Below are positions 1 to 10,817 of a DNA stretch of 64,000 bases, one piece after another. Made by a program: the position numbers and the translations under genes. Numbering within the stretch: position 1 is the stretch's first letter; every line of letters starts with the position of its first letter. Source of the DNA: Siphonodentalium dalli (taxonomy: Eukaryota; Mollusca; Scaphopoda; Gadilida; Siphonodentaliidae); contig CP136061.1 of NCBI GenBank assembly GCA_032622095.1, positions 234,544,944-234,608,943 on the forward strand. Direction: 5' to 3'. Under the pieces are notes generated by a model. It was given only the letters and a program-made list of their open reading frames with translations, searched no databases and was not told where the DNA came from.

Positions 1-835
1 GTGGATAGTCCTGCATCTGTACATGACATATATATGACGAAGGAAATCTGTCGAAAATCGACATTTCGGCGTCTTTGGGCAAGCGGCGCGAAACAGGCGG
101 TCCGAGGCAAGCAACCGCCCTCGCGTCCGCGGTTTCCCACTATAATTTACTTAGGTTTTCACTGCACGGGCTCCAATTTGGGGTTCAAACATTTAAGGGC
201 CCATCGAGAAAAATGGGTAGGTGCCTCAATCTTTGGATTCTGGAAATATAATATGAATTATTTTTAGTAACTATTATTACATGCTGGCTAGATATATAAT
301 CCACTATATTTAGCTACATTGATAAATACTACCACCCGTATAAACTTTCTGACCATCATTGCTAGCTTTAGTGACCAATGTAACTGGCTATATGGACTTA
401 TCTCCCTAGTGAGCTATAGTGACAATTTTAGTAGCTGGAGAGATAGACTATCGTAATTTGATCGCTATAGTCACAATAATACCGTCTAGGTAAACTACAT
501 ATCCACCATAAATAGCTGCTGTGTCTAGCGTAACTGCTTGATAGGCTTACCACTCTGTTTAGCTAAAGTGACTACACTTACTAGCATGTTGTATAGCCTA
601 CGCACTATCGGTTCCACAACAAAATACAATCTGTCAAGAGGGATATAAATGTATTGAAGTCTTGTTCAAAAATAGTGGTTAAATTGTGCAGTCAAATATA
701 GTTTCTTCTGAGATAAAATAAAACACAGTCAGTAGCACATGACTGTTCGGGATCTTTCAATACTTACATCCAGAGGATTTCTTTCATATTTTTGAGAACA
801 GACATATTTTTCTTTTAAACTGAAAATAATTATAA
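1..835. other. AT-rich flank without a recognisable gene
   Basis: No supported coding region. The short open frame over the first 267 bases has no recognisable domain. Between about 300 and 600 there are many degenerate short motifs of the type GCTATAGTGAC and ACTGGCTAT in both orientations, which may be a decayed simple repeat. Confidence 0.4.
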
Positions 836-837
836 GT

Positions 838-1520
838 GTGGTCGTCGGAAGGTTAGACCCAGAATAAATTGGTAAAGAAGCGGTTTTGGTGCCATTCGAC
901 GCGGCAGAATCTAATGTATAACATATCCAAAATCCGCTAAAATCCGCTTTGGGGAAAATTCAGAATCCAAGATGGCGTCCAACATGGCTGCCGTTAGTCA
1001 AAAGAGACTCTGACTGAGATTAATTCGATTATAGTGAACACAGATGTTGTCATATGTATACAAATGTATACATTTTTGCAAAGGTAAAACATTATGCCAC
1101 ATTTCTATAGAAAAAATGGAACCCCTCGCGCCAGATGGCCGCCAAAATTGCGGCCTAAACTCGAAAAATTGAAGTTTTTGCCTGATACCTTAAATATCAG
1201 TTCCTGATGTTTGATAATGGTTGAGACTGCCGACTGTGATTAGTCTTTTTCATGTTAATTCAGCATTGGAGCAATGAAAGATGCTATACATGGGGTACCA
1301 GACTCATCTACACCCTACAAAATTTGATTTTACAGAACACGGTATAAAATTCCACAAAAATCGCCATTGGGATTCCAGTCATATATCAGCAAGAAAAGGA
1401 GAGAACTGTACACTGTAAGTTGGGCACACCATCATCTATGGATACTCCAATTCAATGAAACCAAAATTGCCAAAATGGCGGTCAAAATATGGCAAATGGC
1501 GGATATTGCTCACATTGTCA
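838..1520 (+). repeat. Dispersed repeat, copy A (forward)
   Basis: This stretch is matched, with scattered differences, by the reverse complement of 4800-5455. Shared landmarks are the GACCCAGAA..AAATTGGTAAAGAAGCG block, the paired AAATCCGC words, CCAAGATGGCGTCCAACATGG, the block that reads GGAACCCCTCG, and GCCATTGGGATTCCAGTCATA. No long open frame runs through it, so it looks like a non-autonomous repeat or an old transposon remnant. The many ATGGCGGCCA-like words are part of the repeat. Confidence 0.75.
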
Positions 1521-2112
1521 TTCAAACCATTATAAGTATTGGTTGATGAATAAAATTGACTAAATAAATACGAATGTATACCTCTTTATGATGTCATTAT
1601 GCTAGCTCTATGGATGAACTTAAAAATCAGTACCAAAAATGGCTGCCAAAATGGCCACCCGATGTGAAAAATACTATTTTCTATCACTTCTGTTTACCAC
1701 TTCTTGCTCTCTGAACTGGAAAAAAATGGGTATACTATTTCAATGGCCGTGTCAATCGTTTAGGTCATAGTTTACTCCGGTCCTTCACTAATAAGTTCTA
1801 ACACATGCGGTATGAAATTTAACCAAAATGGGCTTTGGGGCTCTGGTCACATTTTATATTTAGGGATGAGCAGATCTTGTCTACAAAATAATTGAGCGTT
1901 TCTTTTATTTGTGAACATTCCATCTCAAATAGACAAAAAAAAACAATAAATTTTATCTAATATGGCTTCCAAAACGAAAATGTAGACTCTATCCAGCTTG
2001 TCATATAATGGAAGTTGTGAGTAGTGGATGCAGTTGATAGTTGGCTAATATATGTGGCTCATATACATCAAAACTATTTATTTTCAATCTTTTGGTGGCT
2101 TCCCGCGGGTTG

Positions 2113-2803
2113 GCACAATTTCGTCGCATCAGTGCTATAATGTCGTAACTCCATTTTGGCGGGAAATGAGTATTTGATACCATTCGAGTCGTGAGAAAAA
2201 ATCCAATTAGATGGGCCAAACTGTTTTTGCATTGGATGGCAAATATTCACACAAACCAATGACACAAACGTCGTATCTCCATCGATATTTTACAATTATT
2301 CGTGCTATAAGGTCGTATGTCCAACAGCAGCCAAATCGGATGCTTCAGTTTGTCCACGTGACTTCTAATTTGTGTTTGTAACTTCTAAAATGTGTGCTAT
2401 ATGGTCGTATCTACATGTTAGTCACGTGATCATTTGGGTAAATGTTCATAATGTAGAATAGGCAATTTAGTTCATAGAAACATGCGATTGCCACCATATT
2501 GTGCTTAATCTGCATTTATTAGCACAATTTCATTACAGCACGGAAACCAATCGTCGTTGGCGTACCCAAAAGGTCTTATCTCCAAACAAGTTATTGCTTT
2601 TTAAAAGAAAACGAGGGAGTAAGCAGAAAAATATGTCGTTCAATGGACAGTTAATGTCAGTTGTCATTGGGATAAATACAACAATACGTCATGTTTTTTC
2701 AACATTAGGAGAAATTTTGTCTGAAATCTTCAACCTTCATTTTCTCGGAAAGTTGAAAATGTGGGTTACGACACTATAGCACTGATGCGACGAAATTTAA
2801 CTA
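2113..2803. mobile_element. MITE-like element with terminal inverted repeats
   Basis: The left end (AATTTCGTCGCATCAGTGC from about 2118) is matched by the reverse complement of 2765-2800. The pair encloses about 690 bp. The word GTGCTATA-N2-GTCGTA appears at both ends and again inside, near 2302 and 2394. No credible protein is encoded, so this is probably a non-autonomous DNA transposon. The target duplication is not clear. Confidence 0.6.
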
Positions 2804-2861
2804 TTCGGGCTCGGCCATCGTTTCACTTGCGGTACACGGTCTCGATAGTCGCAAAAGAGGT

Positions 2862-2990
2862 TGATCCAGAATAAGTAAGCAGAGAGCGATTTTGACGTCA
2901 GAATACCCTATCGGATATCTGATAAAATCAGCTTTGGGAAAACTTTAAGGTCCGAGATGGCATCAAATATGGCCCTCCGACAACAATAGA
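2862..2990 (+). repeat. Partial copy of the 838-1520 repeat
   Basis: This is a short diverged match to the 5' part of the 838-1520 repeat. It has the CCAGAATAAG word, a GCGATTTTGACGTCAGAATAC block in place of the CATTCGACGC block, an AAAATC..GCTTTGGG block, and the GAGATGGCATCAAATATGG block. Confidence 0.55.
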
Positions 2991-4639
2991 AGTCATAAAT
3001 ATAGGATATTTGCGCTTTGATTCCTTTGCGAAAAACAATTGTACGTGCATATTTATCTCTTATTGAATACAGTATTGTTTTAATCTGGACTATGTATGAA
3101 AACTCATATTCTCCAACCCCTTACGAAGGTTACCAAAACAGGAACGTGTCCGATTATAGCTAGGTTGAGATACACTGAAAAAACTCATTCGTTGGACGGT
3201 TTCCATAGAAAGTAATACATAATGACTATAAATTTCCGCTAAACGGATTGTGAACGCACATTTTTGGAACTAGCAGAACTAAATGTAGCCCATGGATTCC
3301 CCATTTCGACATGTACGAAAAGTGTTTTTACTCTATTCTCTTCCCATATATCAACTATCCGGTAAATAGTGATGTCTTATGTCCTAGAAAATACGTGTGT
3401 CAAATACATATATGTATGAGGAAACTATCACCATACATTGTTTACATATCGACTCGGTACGTACATGTATGTGGAGATCTTCTTGGACAAGCGTGATTTT
3501 CAAAACTCGAAACCGTCTGTACAAAAGTAAAAGTTAGTATAGGAAATTAAGTTGGATGTAGGTCTAGAGTACGTCGTCTGCATGAGATAGTTTTCATGTC
3601 ATTAATTTTCACATATTTCGTGCTCTGATCAGCATGGATGAAAGCCTTATGTGGCAGTTTGTTTGTCTAGCATCTAGAAAAGAGAACATGTTCATTGTTC
3701 ACATTTCTTTGACAAACATGTTGTTGATTACCATGTTCATGTGGCATTTCTTTCCAATGACAACCTTGAAATGCCAGTTCATCAAGCTAAATGGTTGATA
3801 CGTTTACGCCTACGGGTCAGATCGAGCCGTGGCGCACATCGTGTCTACATATCATTGATGAAATTCACTCAATGTGTAGTAGATATCGGTGCGTCTATAT
3901 ATTTACTAGAATGTTTCTATCTACATGTATATACCCACAGTCTCATGACACGGAATTGTCACATGGTGTGTGAAGGGTATACAATGTACGTGCGGAATTT
4001 TCATTTTTCCTCTTGATATTGAAGAAAATAATTTCACCTTGAAACTACCTAGCTCTGATAACCAACTTTCCCGCCCATTAAGTAAACCCCAGATTATTCG
4101 CTCTTCCTTCCTGTCCTTTCCACTTTCCCGCTTCGCCATCACTGAGAAACCCATTATAGCCTGATGCTTCCTGACTAGACCACCGATGCCCATATATTTG
4201 CTGTTCCGAATAGTCGTTATAAGTAGAAATATTGACACTGTGTTTTCAAATAATCCAGATTTAATTTAATTTCTTTCTAATTAATTTCCAGATAGTCCCT
4301 CGTAATAAGTGGACATGATGTTGGATCCTGCAGTATAAACTGCTTCGTTGGAACATTACGCGCTGAAATGATTGGGGTAGTAGATTATTGGCAACATGAG
4401 TATGTCATCGTTAGCTCACAACCGACGTGTTGTTTCGGCTTTCCTATGAACAGAACTTAAATTTCGACAATTTTCGGTGGCCATTTTGGTACCCATCTTA
4501 AAATTTGGAATCGTGATTGGCTACTCATACCCACACAAACATGTTGATTTCAATCAATGATGTGTATGTGTGCCAAATTAACGTTTTGTCGAGTGGGTTT
4601 TCGTGAATAACTACCTATTTGCTATTTTCATTATTATTG
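2991..4639. other. Non-coding stretch, no gene seen
   Basis: Only short overlapping open frames with no family resemblance are present. No tRNA fold or long repeat is visible. Confidence 0.4.
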
Positions 4640-4775
4640 GCGACCATCTTGAATTCTGTATTTTCCACAAAGCGGATTTTGAATATGTTATACACGAGAT
4701 TCTCCCGCGTCGAGAGACACCAAAACCACCTCTTTACCAATTCCTTCTGGGTCTAACCCTCCGACGACCATTCTA
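4640..4775 (-). repeat. Partial reverse copy of the 838-1520 repeat
   Basis: The reverse complement reproduces the first about 130 bases of the 838 repeat, including the GGTCGTCGGA.GGTTAGACCC start and the GAGAATCTC and AAATCCGC words. It lies directly beside the longer reverse copy at 4800-5455. Confidence 0.65.
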
Positions 4776-4799
4776 AATATACGCCATTTTCCATATTTT

Positions 4800-5455
4800 A
4801 CCACCATTTTGGCAGCCATTTTGAGACAAAGCGTCAATTTTTGTTTCATTGAATTGGAGTATTCATAGATAATGGTGTGCCCAACTTACATTGTACAGTT
4901 CAGTCCATTTCTTGTTGATATATGACTGGAATCCCAATGGCGATTTTTGTGGAATTTTACACCGCGTTCTGTAAACTCGAATTTTTTAGGGTGTAGATGA
5001 GTCTGGGACACCATTTATGGTATCTTTCTTTGTTCCAATGCTTCGTTAACATGAATAATACTAACCGAAATCCCCAGTCGGAACCATTATCAAACAATAG
5101 GAACCGAACTTTAAGATATTATGCAAAAAATTCAAATTTTCGAGTTTAGGCCGCCATTTTGGCGGCCATCTGGGGCGAGGGGTTCCATTATTTCTATAGT
5201 TAGGTGGCATAATACTTTACCTTCGCAAAAATGTTTACATTTGTATACATATGGCAACATTTGTTCTCACTATAATCGAATTAATCTCAGTCATCGTCTC
5301 TTTTGATTAAGGGCGGCCATGTTGGACGCCATCTTGGATCCTGGATTTTCCCCAAAGCGGATTTAAGCGGATTTTGGATATGTTGTAGCAGAGATTCTCC
5401 CGCGTCGAATGACACCAAGATCGCTTCTTTACCAATTTCTTCTGGGTCAGCCCCC
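4800..5455 (-). repeat. Dispersed repeat, copy B (reverse)
   Basis: This is the reverse-complement counterpart of 838-1520 over about 650 bp. With copy A it forms a widely spaced inverted pair around 2113-4640. The differences are scattered substitutions and small indels, as expected for independent old copies of one family. Confidence 0.75.
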
Positions 5456-5459
5456 TTTT

Positions 5460-6229
5460 TTGCGTACCACAACCACACTATTGTGACCTGCCTGTAAATG
5501 ATGCACTCAAACGATTATCAATCCAAACCATCGCGCGCTTTGAATCGCTACGGACGACAGAAAACGGCCGTAAAAATCGCGCGCTCGCACCCGGTGTGGA
5601 TTGACCCTTAGCAGCATGAAGGACAAATCAGCCCCTGCATGGTGTTATAATCCTATAGGGTTGCAGCTCTTCTCAAATGTTAGACTACTAAATATATACG
5701 CGGCGGAGAATATAATGTGGCTATATAATATATGTATACGGTCTGCAACACCCCCTCCCCCACACACCAATCCTCAGTCCGTGAGTAATTTAAGTCTCCA
5801 CAACCTCTAACCGCCATTTACTGTAGTACTAACATATGAGCTCAAAAGACAAAATATATAAACATAACTCACCACCACAATCCCGTATGTTTACCATGAT
5901 ATATACCGCCACATTGTATAGATAATGCACTGTTTGGAGTTGACTGTGCCAAAATAGTGGTCACAGAGGAGCAACAGTCCACCAGTCACATACAGGCGAG
6001 TAGAATATTCCTCCCCGAGAAGCATTATTTTGGCATAGCCAACAACAAGATATGCATCATTAATTATATTTTATCACATAATTAGCCACTATATCCGGTT
6101 TAATAATTTTGAGTAAGACACACGTGTATTATCGCCACGTGAGATGGCGCACGCGCGGTGCTTAGCGCAATGATATCATCATATCGATGTCAATACCGGA
6201 ACTATTTCTGCTCTGTTTACAAAATAAAA
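5460..6229. other. Upstream region of the recombinase gene
   Basis: No gene is recognised before the ATG at 6230. The last 100 bases are richer in CG and contain two CACGTG E-box words near 6120-6142. This may be the promoter or 5' end of the recombinase-bearing element, which is an inference only. Confidence 0.3.
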
Positions 6230-7154
6230 ATGTCGACATGTGATCCGAATTCCGATGTTATGTACGCTGTAGGATCGTCAGTCAAAATAGACAATGAAGG
6301 CGTTGGGAAGATAGAACGTGTTATTCAATCAACACACGGGGCCATTTTCGTTGTGAAATTGGATGGAATTGACTTCACGGTGAATTTGAAACAAGAAAGG
6401 CTGTCACTCATTCAGAATCAGACGACACGTGTGAACTCGCAAAACGTAAACACTGATGATGAAAGATTTATATTTGTGCTTACTACAGAAATTCAAGATT
6501 ATGTAGACGCCCAGGTCAATAAAAGTACTCTCTAAAAAACATATTATGACATGAAACTCCTTAAATCGTTCATGCATAGTCCTCAGATTAATGTTGACAG
6601 ACCCATCCATGAAATTTCGCCAGATCAGCTGTGCCTTATTTTAAGCAAGTTCTTTCTCGGGGTCAGGAAACAAGGAGGGGCTGAATATGAACCATCAACA
6701 TTACGTGGATTTATGTCCAGTTTTGACAGAGAGTTGAAACGGTGTGATTATGGTTTTCAAATAGCTACAAGCACAGAATTCATGAAAGTTCGCGAAGTGT
6801 TAAAGGCTAAACAGAAAAGCTTAAAAGGTCAAGGTCTAGGTAACCTTGCCAGGAAATCTGACCCAATAAATGATGATGAAATAGAGAAACTGTGGGAGTC
6901 TTCGTGTTTCGGTACATCATCACCAGAATCGATATTAAACACACTTTGGTTTTATAACACCCAACAATTCGGTTTGAGGGGGTCCGACGAGCATCGAGAT
7001 ATGTGTTGGGGTGATGTAACGCTTTGCAAGGATTCTTTGGGGCAAGCATATCTAGATTTTGAAGAACGACAGACAAAAACTCGTTCAGGACAAAATCCCA
7101 GAGATGTAAGGGCAGTGAAGCCAAAAATGTGGGCAATATCAAATGTAGATCGTT
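6230..7154 (+). pseudogene. Crypton/DUF3504-type tyrosine recombinase, 5' part (split by Polinton)
   Basis: This is the N-terminal two thirds of a tyrosine recombinase of the DUF3504 (Crypton, KIAA1958-like) type. Such enzymes cut and rejoin DNA through a catalytic tyrosine. I chose the ATG at 6230 because it has a good AAAATG context. The first 65 or so residues look like a small beta-barrel (VGSSVKIDNEGVGKIERV). After it come the helical core-binding region and FGLRGSDEH near codon 250, which holds the box I arginine. Two breaks are visible: an in-frame TAA at 6533-6535, inside the usually continuous ANKxT-like helix region, and the Polinton insertion after 7154. The frame resumes exactly at 25478. 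Family assignment is confident; whether this is a Crypton transposon or a domesticated host gene is open. Confidence 0.8.
7149..7154. repeat. Target site duplication, left (ATCGTT)
   Basis: These six bases lie immediately outside the left terminal repeat and are repeated exactly at 25472-25477 outside the right one. A 6-bp duplication is the known integration signature of Polinton integrases. Confidence 0.95.
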
Positions 7155-7211
7155 AGTAGTATTAAGTAGAGGGAATATTGATATATATATCACTGAGCAT
7201 TAGGGCGTGGT

Positions 7212-7385
7212 CCCCACCCCCACGGGATTTCATAAATACTACTTATCGAATATTAAACGATACAATACCGACTAATTTATATAGGTGTAGTCGTCGTCTG
7301 ATAATCCCCACCCCCACGGGATTTCGTAAATAGTATTTAACGAATGTAAACGTTACAATAACGACTAATTTATATAAGTGTATCA
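7212..7385 (+). repeat. Sub-terminal direct repeats in the left TIR
   Basis: Two units of about 80 bp start at 7212 and 7306 (period 94 bp). Each opens with CCCCACCCCCACGGGATTTC and runs to a GACTAATTTATATA.GTGTA end. A weaker second pair, GGCAGAT..TATAGTCA, starts at 7405 and 7533. The right TIR holds the mirror copies. They could be repeated binding sites for integrase or replication proteins (inference). Confidence 0.85.
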
Positions 7386-7735
7386 AAAATGAGCTGTTTT
7401 ACAAGGCAGATCTTATAGTCATACTGAATAGTAACTACTTTAAAAGCACATCCAAGCTACAATACGACCTATTTTATGTTAGGTAATGATGTATGTTTAT
7501 TTCAGATGGTATAGTAAAGCAAACTATTTATAGGCAGATGATATAGTCAGGCTAACTAGTAACTATTTGAAGGATTAGTACGCACGATTGAATACATGTA
7601 TTTATATGTAGGTTAGTTATGATAGGTTAGTAAAATAAATGAGATGAATTACTCGCTAGTGAATAACCTCGTGCATGTAAAAAACCACAAGGCTAAAACA
7701 CATGGAATATTTGTTAGTGTCGGAACTTTGTCTTC

Positions 7736-7741
7736 TTTATT
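7736..7741 (-). promoter_or_regulatory. AATAAA polyadenylation signal in the left TIR (leftward)
   Basis: On the minus strand this reads AATAAA, about 145 bp after the stop of the leftward gene ending at 7886. The mirror copy in the right TIR (24885-24890) serves rightward transcripts. It is a plausible poly(A) signal, not proven. Confidence 0.45.
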
Positions 7742-7885
7742 GTAGATTTGTAGGTAACACTATTCGATCTCATAAAACTCGATATTACAGAGTCTCGTAG
7801 AAAACGAAATGTGGAACCCTTCACACTTTAGTTCCTTTAATGAATATTAATTATAACAAAAAGTACAATAAATTACATAAATACA

Positions 7886-8610
7886 TTATTCCTCTACGGG
7901 TGAATTGCTAGGTCGTATGTCATCGGTTGATGTCTGCCTATCCGTAGATGATGCGTTTCGTCGCCTGTGGTGTACGTTGTATGGTCTGTATCGTCTTCTT
8001 ACTCTATTTGCCGCAGGCCAGATATTGTTCTCCATTCGCATTACTGCTGAATGTCTTTCATTGTTCACTAAAGTCCTATCGGGTATTAATGGGTCAGACA
8101 ATGAAATCCACCCAGCAGCCTTCTGAATCAGTAGACAAGAAAGACGAAAGGTTTTCATCCTTAAATCGGATAGACAAGAACATTCAACTGAAAAAATATA
8201 TATATCTATAAACAATAGTAATCAATGTATATTTAAATATAAAATAATTATCGTAAAGCTCCTAATTTTTTTTTCAAAAAACTAATTCGATATAAATATA
8301 CTTTAAAATGCAATAATACATCAAAACCTATAATTTCACACGATAAAAAAAAAAATATATGTGAAAACAAATAATGTATCAAAAATAATGGAAATCAATT
8401 AAATAATAACTTACCTATTATTAAATCATAAATTCTATCCAAAATGGTGTCCGCAGTCAAATCCCCGTCACAGTAGCGTACCCAAGCGTCTACAAATTCT
8501 CGCCTATAAAATTGCAACCGCTGCTGCTTAAACTCATATTCCACGCGTACGATATTCAAAAGATGAATAATGTGTATAATTTGAGAAAATGCTAAATAAT
8601 AAGGTTCCAT
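7886..8610 (-). CDS. Left-end leftward gene, two exons, unknown function
   Basis: I do not recognise the family. Exon 1 runs 8610-8415 (65 codons plus one base; the protein starts MEPYYLAF) and ends at a consensus donor, AG|GTAAGT. Exon 2 begins at 8187 after a strong TTTTTTCAG acceptor and stays open to the stop at 7886, giving about 165 residues across a 227-bp intron. The first exon is helical and hydrophobic near its start; the C-terminal 50 residues are basic and low in complexity (NRVRRRYRPYNVHHRRR), possibly a nuclear or nucleic-acid-binding tail. A second acceptor at 8123-8124 would give a shorter product of about 74 residues. It lies divergent from PolB, the usual place for early or host-interaction genes in related elements. 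Joining by splicing is inferred. Confidence 0.55.
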
Positions 8611-8985
8611 AATTCCTAGCTTAAATTTTCAAAAAAATTGTAAGTAAACGAAGCGCAAACTCCAACCAACACTTATATAGTATACGAAAAGCAATTAATT
8701 TATCAAGTTAAATACCACATCATTTATATATGACATCAAGATGTCATGTCAAGAAAGCAATAAAAAAAAATGTCATTAATCATTATCATAAAAGATATTA
8801 ACAGAATATCTTACATAGTTACCAATAACCATTTCAATGAAATGATTATCGATATGTTTTTAAAAACAACATAGTTTCATATAAACAACACCTGAGTATT
8901 TGTTCAACGTTCCAAAAAACTAGAACACATTAATATCTGACAAATTTAATGTTTAAATTACCTAAAATAGAAGTAGATAGAAGTA
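8611..8985. promoter_or_regulatory. Divergent intergenic promoter region
   Basis: This AT-rich gap of 375 bp lies between the leftward gene and the PolB 5' exon. It holds the leftward TATA box at 8671-8680; the rightward TATA lies just beyond it at 9005. No open frame of note. Confidence 0.45.
8671..8680 (-). promoter_or_regulatory. TATA box for the leftward gene
   Basis: The minus strand reads CTATATAAGT about 60 bp before the ATG at 8610. It is nearly the same word as the rightward TATA box at 9005, so the two form a divergent promoter pair about 325 bp apart. Confidence 0.55.
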
Positions 8986-9071
8986 ATGGCGCCAAGTCCA
9001 TCTCTATATAAGCTGAATAGAATTAAAGCATTTAGTAAGGTGCGCGCTTTAAAGAATTATAGATTTAAAAG
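8986..9071 (+). CDS. Candidate 5' coding exon of PolB
   Basis: An ATG at 8986 opens a frame of 28 codons plus two bases that ends exactly at a consensus donor (AAAAG|GTAAGT, donor at 9072). Joined to the TTTCAG acceptor at 9378-9379 it continues in frame into the PolB reading frame. The encoded stretch is basic (KLNRIKAF, KVRALKNYRFK). However, a TATA box at 9005-9012 lies inside this exon. Transcripts starting about 30 bases after it would make the exon 5' untranslated, with translation from the ATG at 9399. Two alternative N-termini are therefore possible. Confidence 0.45.
9005..9012 (+). promoter_or_regulatory. TATA box for the PolB transcript
   Basis: TATATAAG in a CTC-TATATAAG-CTG context, about 60 bases before a consensus splice donor. 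It matches the leftward TATA at 8671-8680. Confidence 0.5.
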
Positions 9072-9398
9072 GTAAGTCAATTTTTTTATTTTATTTTTTA
9101 TTTTCGTCTTATAATCAGCATTTAAGCGCTAACTGGCAAATTACAAACGATATATAATACACGTATTCATCGGAATAAAAAAATCCGGGTAACTAATTTT
9201 CATAAAAATTGTTGAAGTTAGCGCCATTCGCGTCTTTGGGCATATTTATATTATCCGAATCTTTCGGGAAAATGTATTCAAAAGCTTTTTTATATATACT
9301 GACTCATCTATATCATCAAAGCTCTCTACTTTATCCCTAATCATAACGTAAATTAAAGTCCAATAAATTTGCCTTTCAGATTCCATATTATCGCAATA

Positions 9399-10817
9399 AT
9401 GGCTACGGAAGATGCCTTAAATATACACCCGGGACCGTTTTATGAGATCACAAAAACGAGAGAAATTCGTTCCAAAAAGTTCAAAGTCACTAACAAAGTT
9501 TACACTTTAAAATTTATCAATTTACCAGATATATTACAAACACGAGATATTGAACAATTATTTGACGATATTCTCGAGAAAGTTGCACCAGAGTATGATT
9601 TTGAGCAATGGGGACAGAGATATGTTAGATTAACTTTGAGTCATCCAACATTAGACCTAGATTTATGGGTTGATTTTCAAAAAGATACTATCAAAGGAAA
9701 AGATATTATTAATAAAATTGAATCGATTCAACAGAGCAAACAAGAATTTCGTATTGACGGAACTATTATTATGGATATAACGATAGCATATATTCCTATG
9801 GGTTCTGGTCGAATTTTATCGTTGAAGCAGAAGCTTAAATCATCGATGCAAATAATCACAATGCCAGAATGTGCAGGAGAGTGTACCGATAATTTATGTC
9901 TACCTATGTGCATCGTTATGGCGAGAGAAATGATTAAAATACCAGTCAACAAAAATGATGAATTATATATGAAAAATGTAAGAAATTTTTCCAACGCACG
10001 CCTTAAATATAATTCCAAGTATAGAATCAAACAAGCTATACAAATATCTCAAGAAGCTGATATCGATATATCATCACCCTGCGACCTATCTGATGTTCAA
10101 AAAATGCAAAATTTTATTCAGAATGAAATGTGTATAATCGTCAAAGACAATTGTGATAGAATAATATGGAAAGGAGAAACTACAGATACAGCTATTATTT
10201 ATATTATATACCATAACAAACATTATTGGTTAATGAAAAACGCAGATGGATTGAAATGTTTAAAGCATAAAAAAACATGTCAACTGTGTGGTAAAAGGTA
10301 TGTGAAATCACATAAATGTACCAAAATATGTAAATTCTGTAATGGAGAAGTACCTTGCAATTTTGATCCATTTACAGCTGTTAAATGTGATACGTGTGAT
10401 ATTGTATGCAAATCACAAAAATGTCTCGAAAATCATATTCGGAACAAAGTCTGCGATCAGTATATTAAATGTGATGAATGTATGCGTATATACGCAAAAA
10501 CACAAAACCATAGATGTTACCAGAGATACTGTGGAAATTGTTACTCATTTTATAATGAAGAAAATCAACATAAATGCTTTATTGTAGTGTTAGATACAAA
10601 AAAGCAATTTAAAAATACTAATTATATATTCTACGATATCGAAACATATTGCGACGAAAATAATAGACATATACCATATCTTGTTTGTGCACATATTGTT
10701 TGTCAATCCTGTATCAATATATCTGATTTTTCTTTTAATACATGTTTGCAATGTGATCGTACAAAATATTATACTTTCGGTCTAGACTGTATACATCAAT
10801 TTGTGCAGAAATTTTAA
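9399..10817 (+). CDS. PolB: Protein-primed family B DNA polymerase, N-terminal part (frameshifted)
   Basis: This is the N-terminal region of the Polinton replicative polymerase. ATG 9399 follows a TTTCAG acceptor at 9379. Residues about 160-280 contain TDNLCLP (Cys near 167) and HYWL (His near 275), the spacing expected of an OTU-like or related cysteine-protease fold; this is inferred from the pattern only. Residues about 295-395 are a run of CxxC and H/C pairs (CQLCGKRYVKSHKC and others), probably zinc-binding. FYDIETYC near residue 412 is exonuclease motif I. The frame stops at 10815-10817, just before exonuclease motif II, which is found in another frame downstream. The two frames differ by one base, so this is one gene broken by a single indel around 10811-10815, or less likely a recoding site or base-calling error. 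Confidence 0.9.
   Translation: MATEDALNIHPGPFYEITKTREIRSKKFKVTNKVYTLKFINLPDILQTRDIEQLFDDILEKVAPEYDFEQWGQRYVRLTLSHPTLDLDLWVDFQKDTIKGKDIINKIESIQQSKQEFRIDGTIIMDITIAYIPMGSGRILSLKQKLKSSMQIITMPECAGECTDNLCLPMCIVMAREMIKIPVNKNDELYMKNVRNFSNARLKYNSKYRIKQAIQISQEADIDISSPCDLSDVQKMQNFIQNEMCIIVKDNCDRIIWKGETTDTAIIYIIYHNKHYWLMKNADGLKCLKHKKTCQLCGKRYVKSHKCTKICKFCNGEVPCNFDPFTAVKCDTCDIVCKSQKCLENHIRNKVCDQYIKCDECMRIYAKTQNHRCYQRYCGNCYSFYNEENQHKCFIVVLDTKKQFKNTNYIFYDIETYCDENNRHIPYLVCAHIVCQSCINISDFSFNTCLQCDRTKYYTFGLDCIHQFVQKF

Larger units (their letters stand above)
7155..7851 (+). repeat. Polinton left terminal inverted repeat
   Basis: It matches the reverse complement of 24777-25471 with only scattered differences and begins AGTAGTATTAAG. 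Similarity stops at GAATATTAAT, where the left side goes on TATAACAAAAAG and the right side diverges. In protein-primed elements the termini act as replication origins and integrase substrates; that role is inferred here. Confidence 0.95.

Noticed and set aside
2501-2779. 92-residue open frame with a basic stretch
   Set aside because: It lies inside the MITE-like element 2113-2803 and overlaps its terminal repeat; no domain.
6807-7193. Minus-strand open frame across the recombinase and TIR
   Set aside because: Shadow of the recombinase coding strand, running over the insertion boundary.
8094-8122. Alternative acceptor of the left-end gene giving a GCWVDFIV ending that recalls a Bcl-2 BH2 motif
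   Set aside because: The match is a few residues, no BH1 or BH3 motif is convincing, and the 8187 acceptor keeps a much longer open frame.
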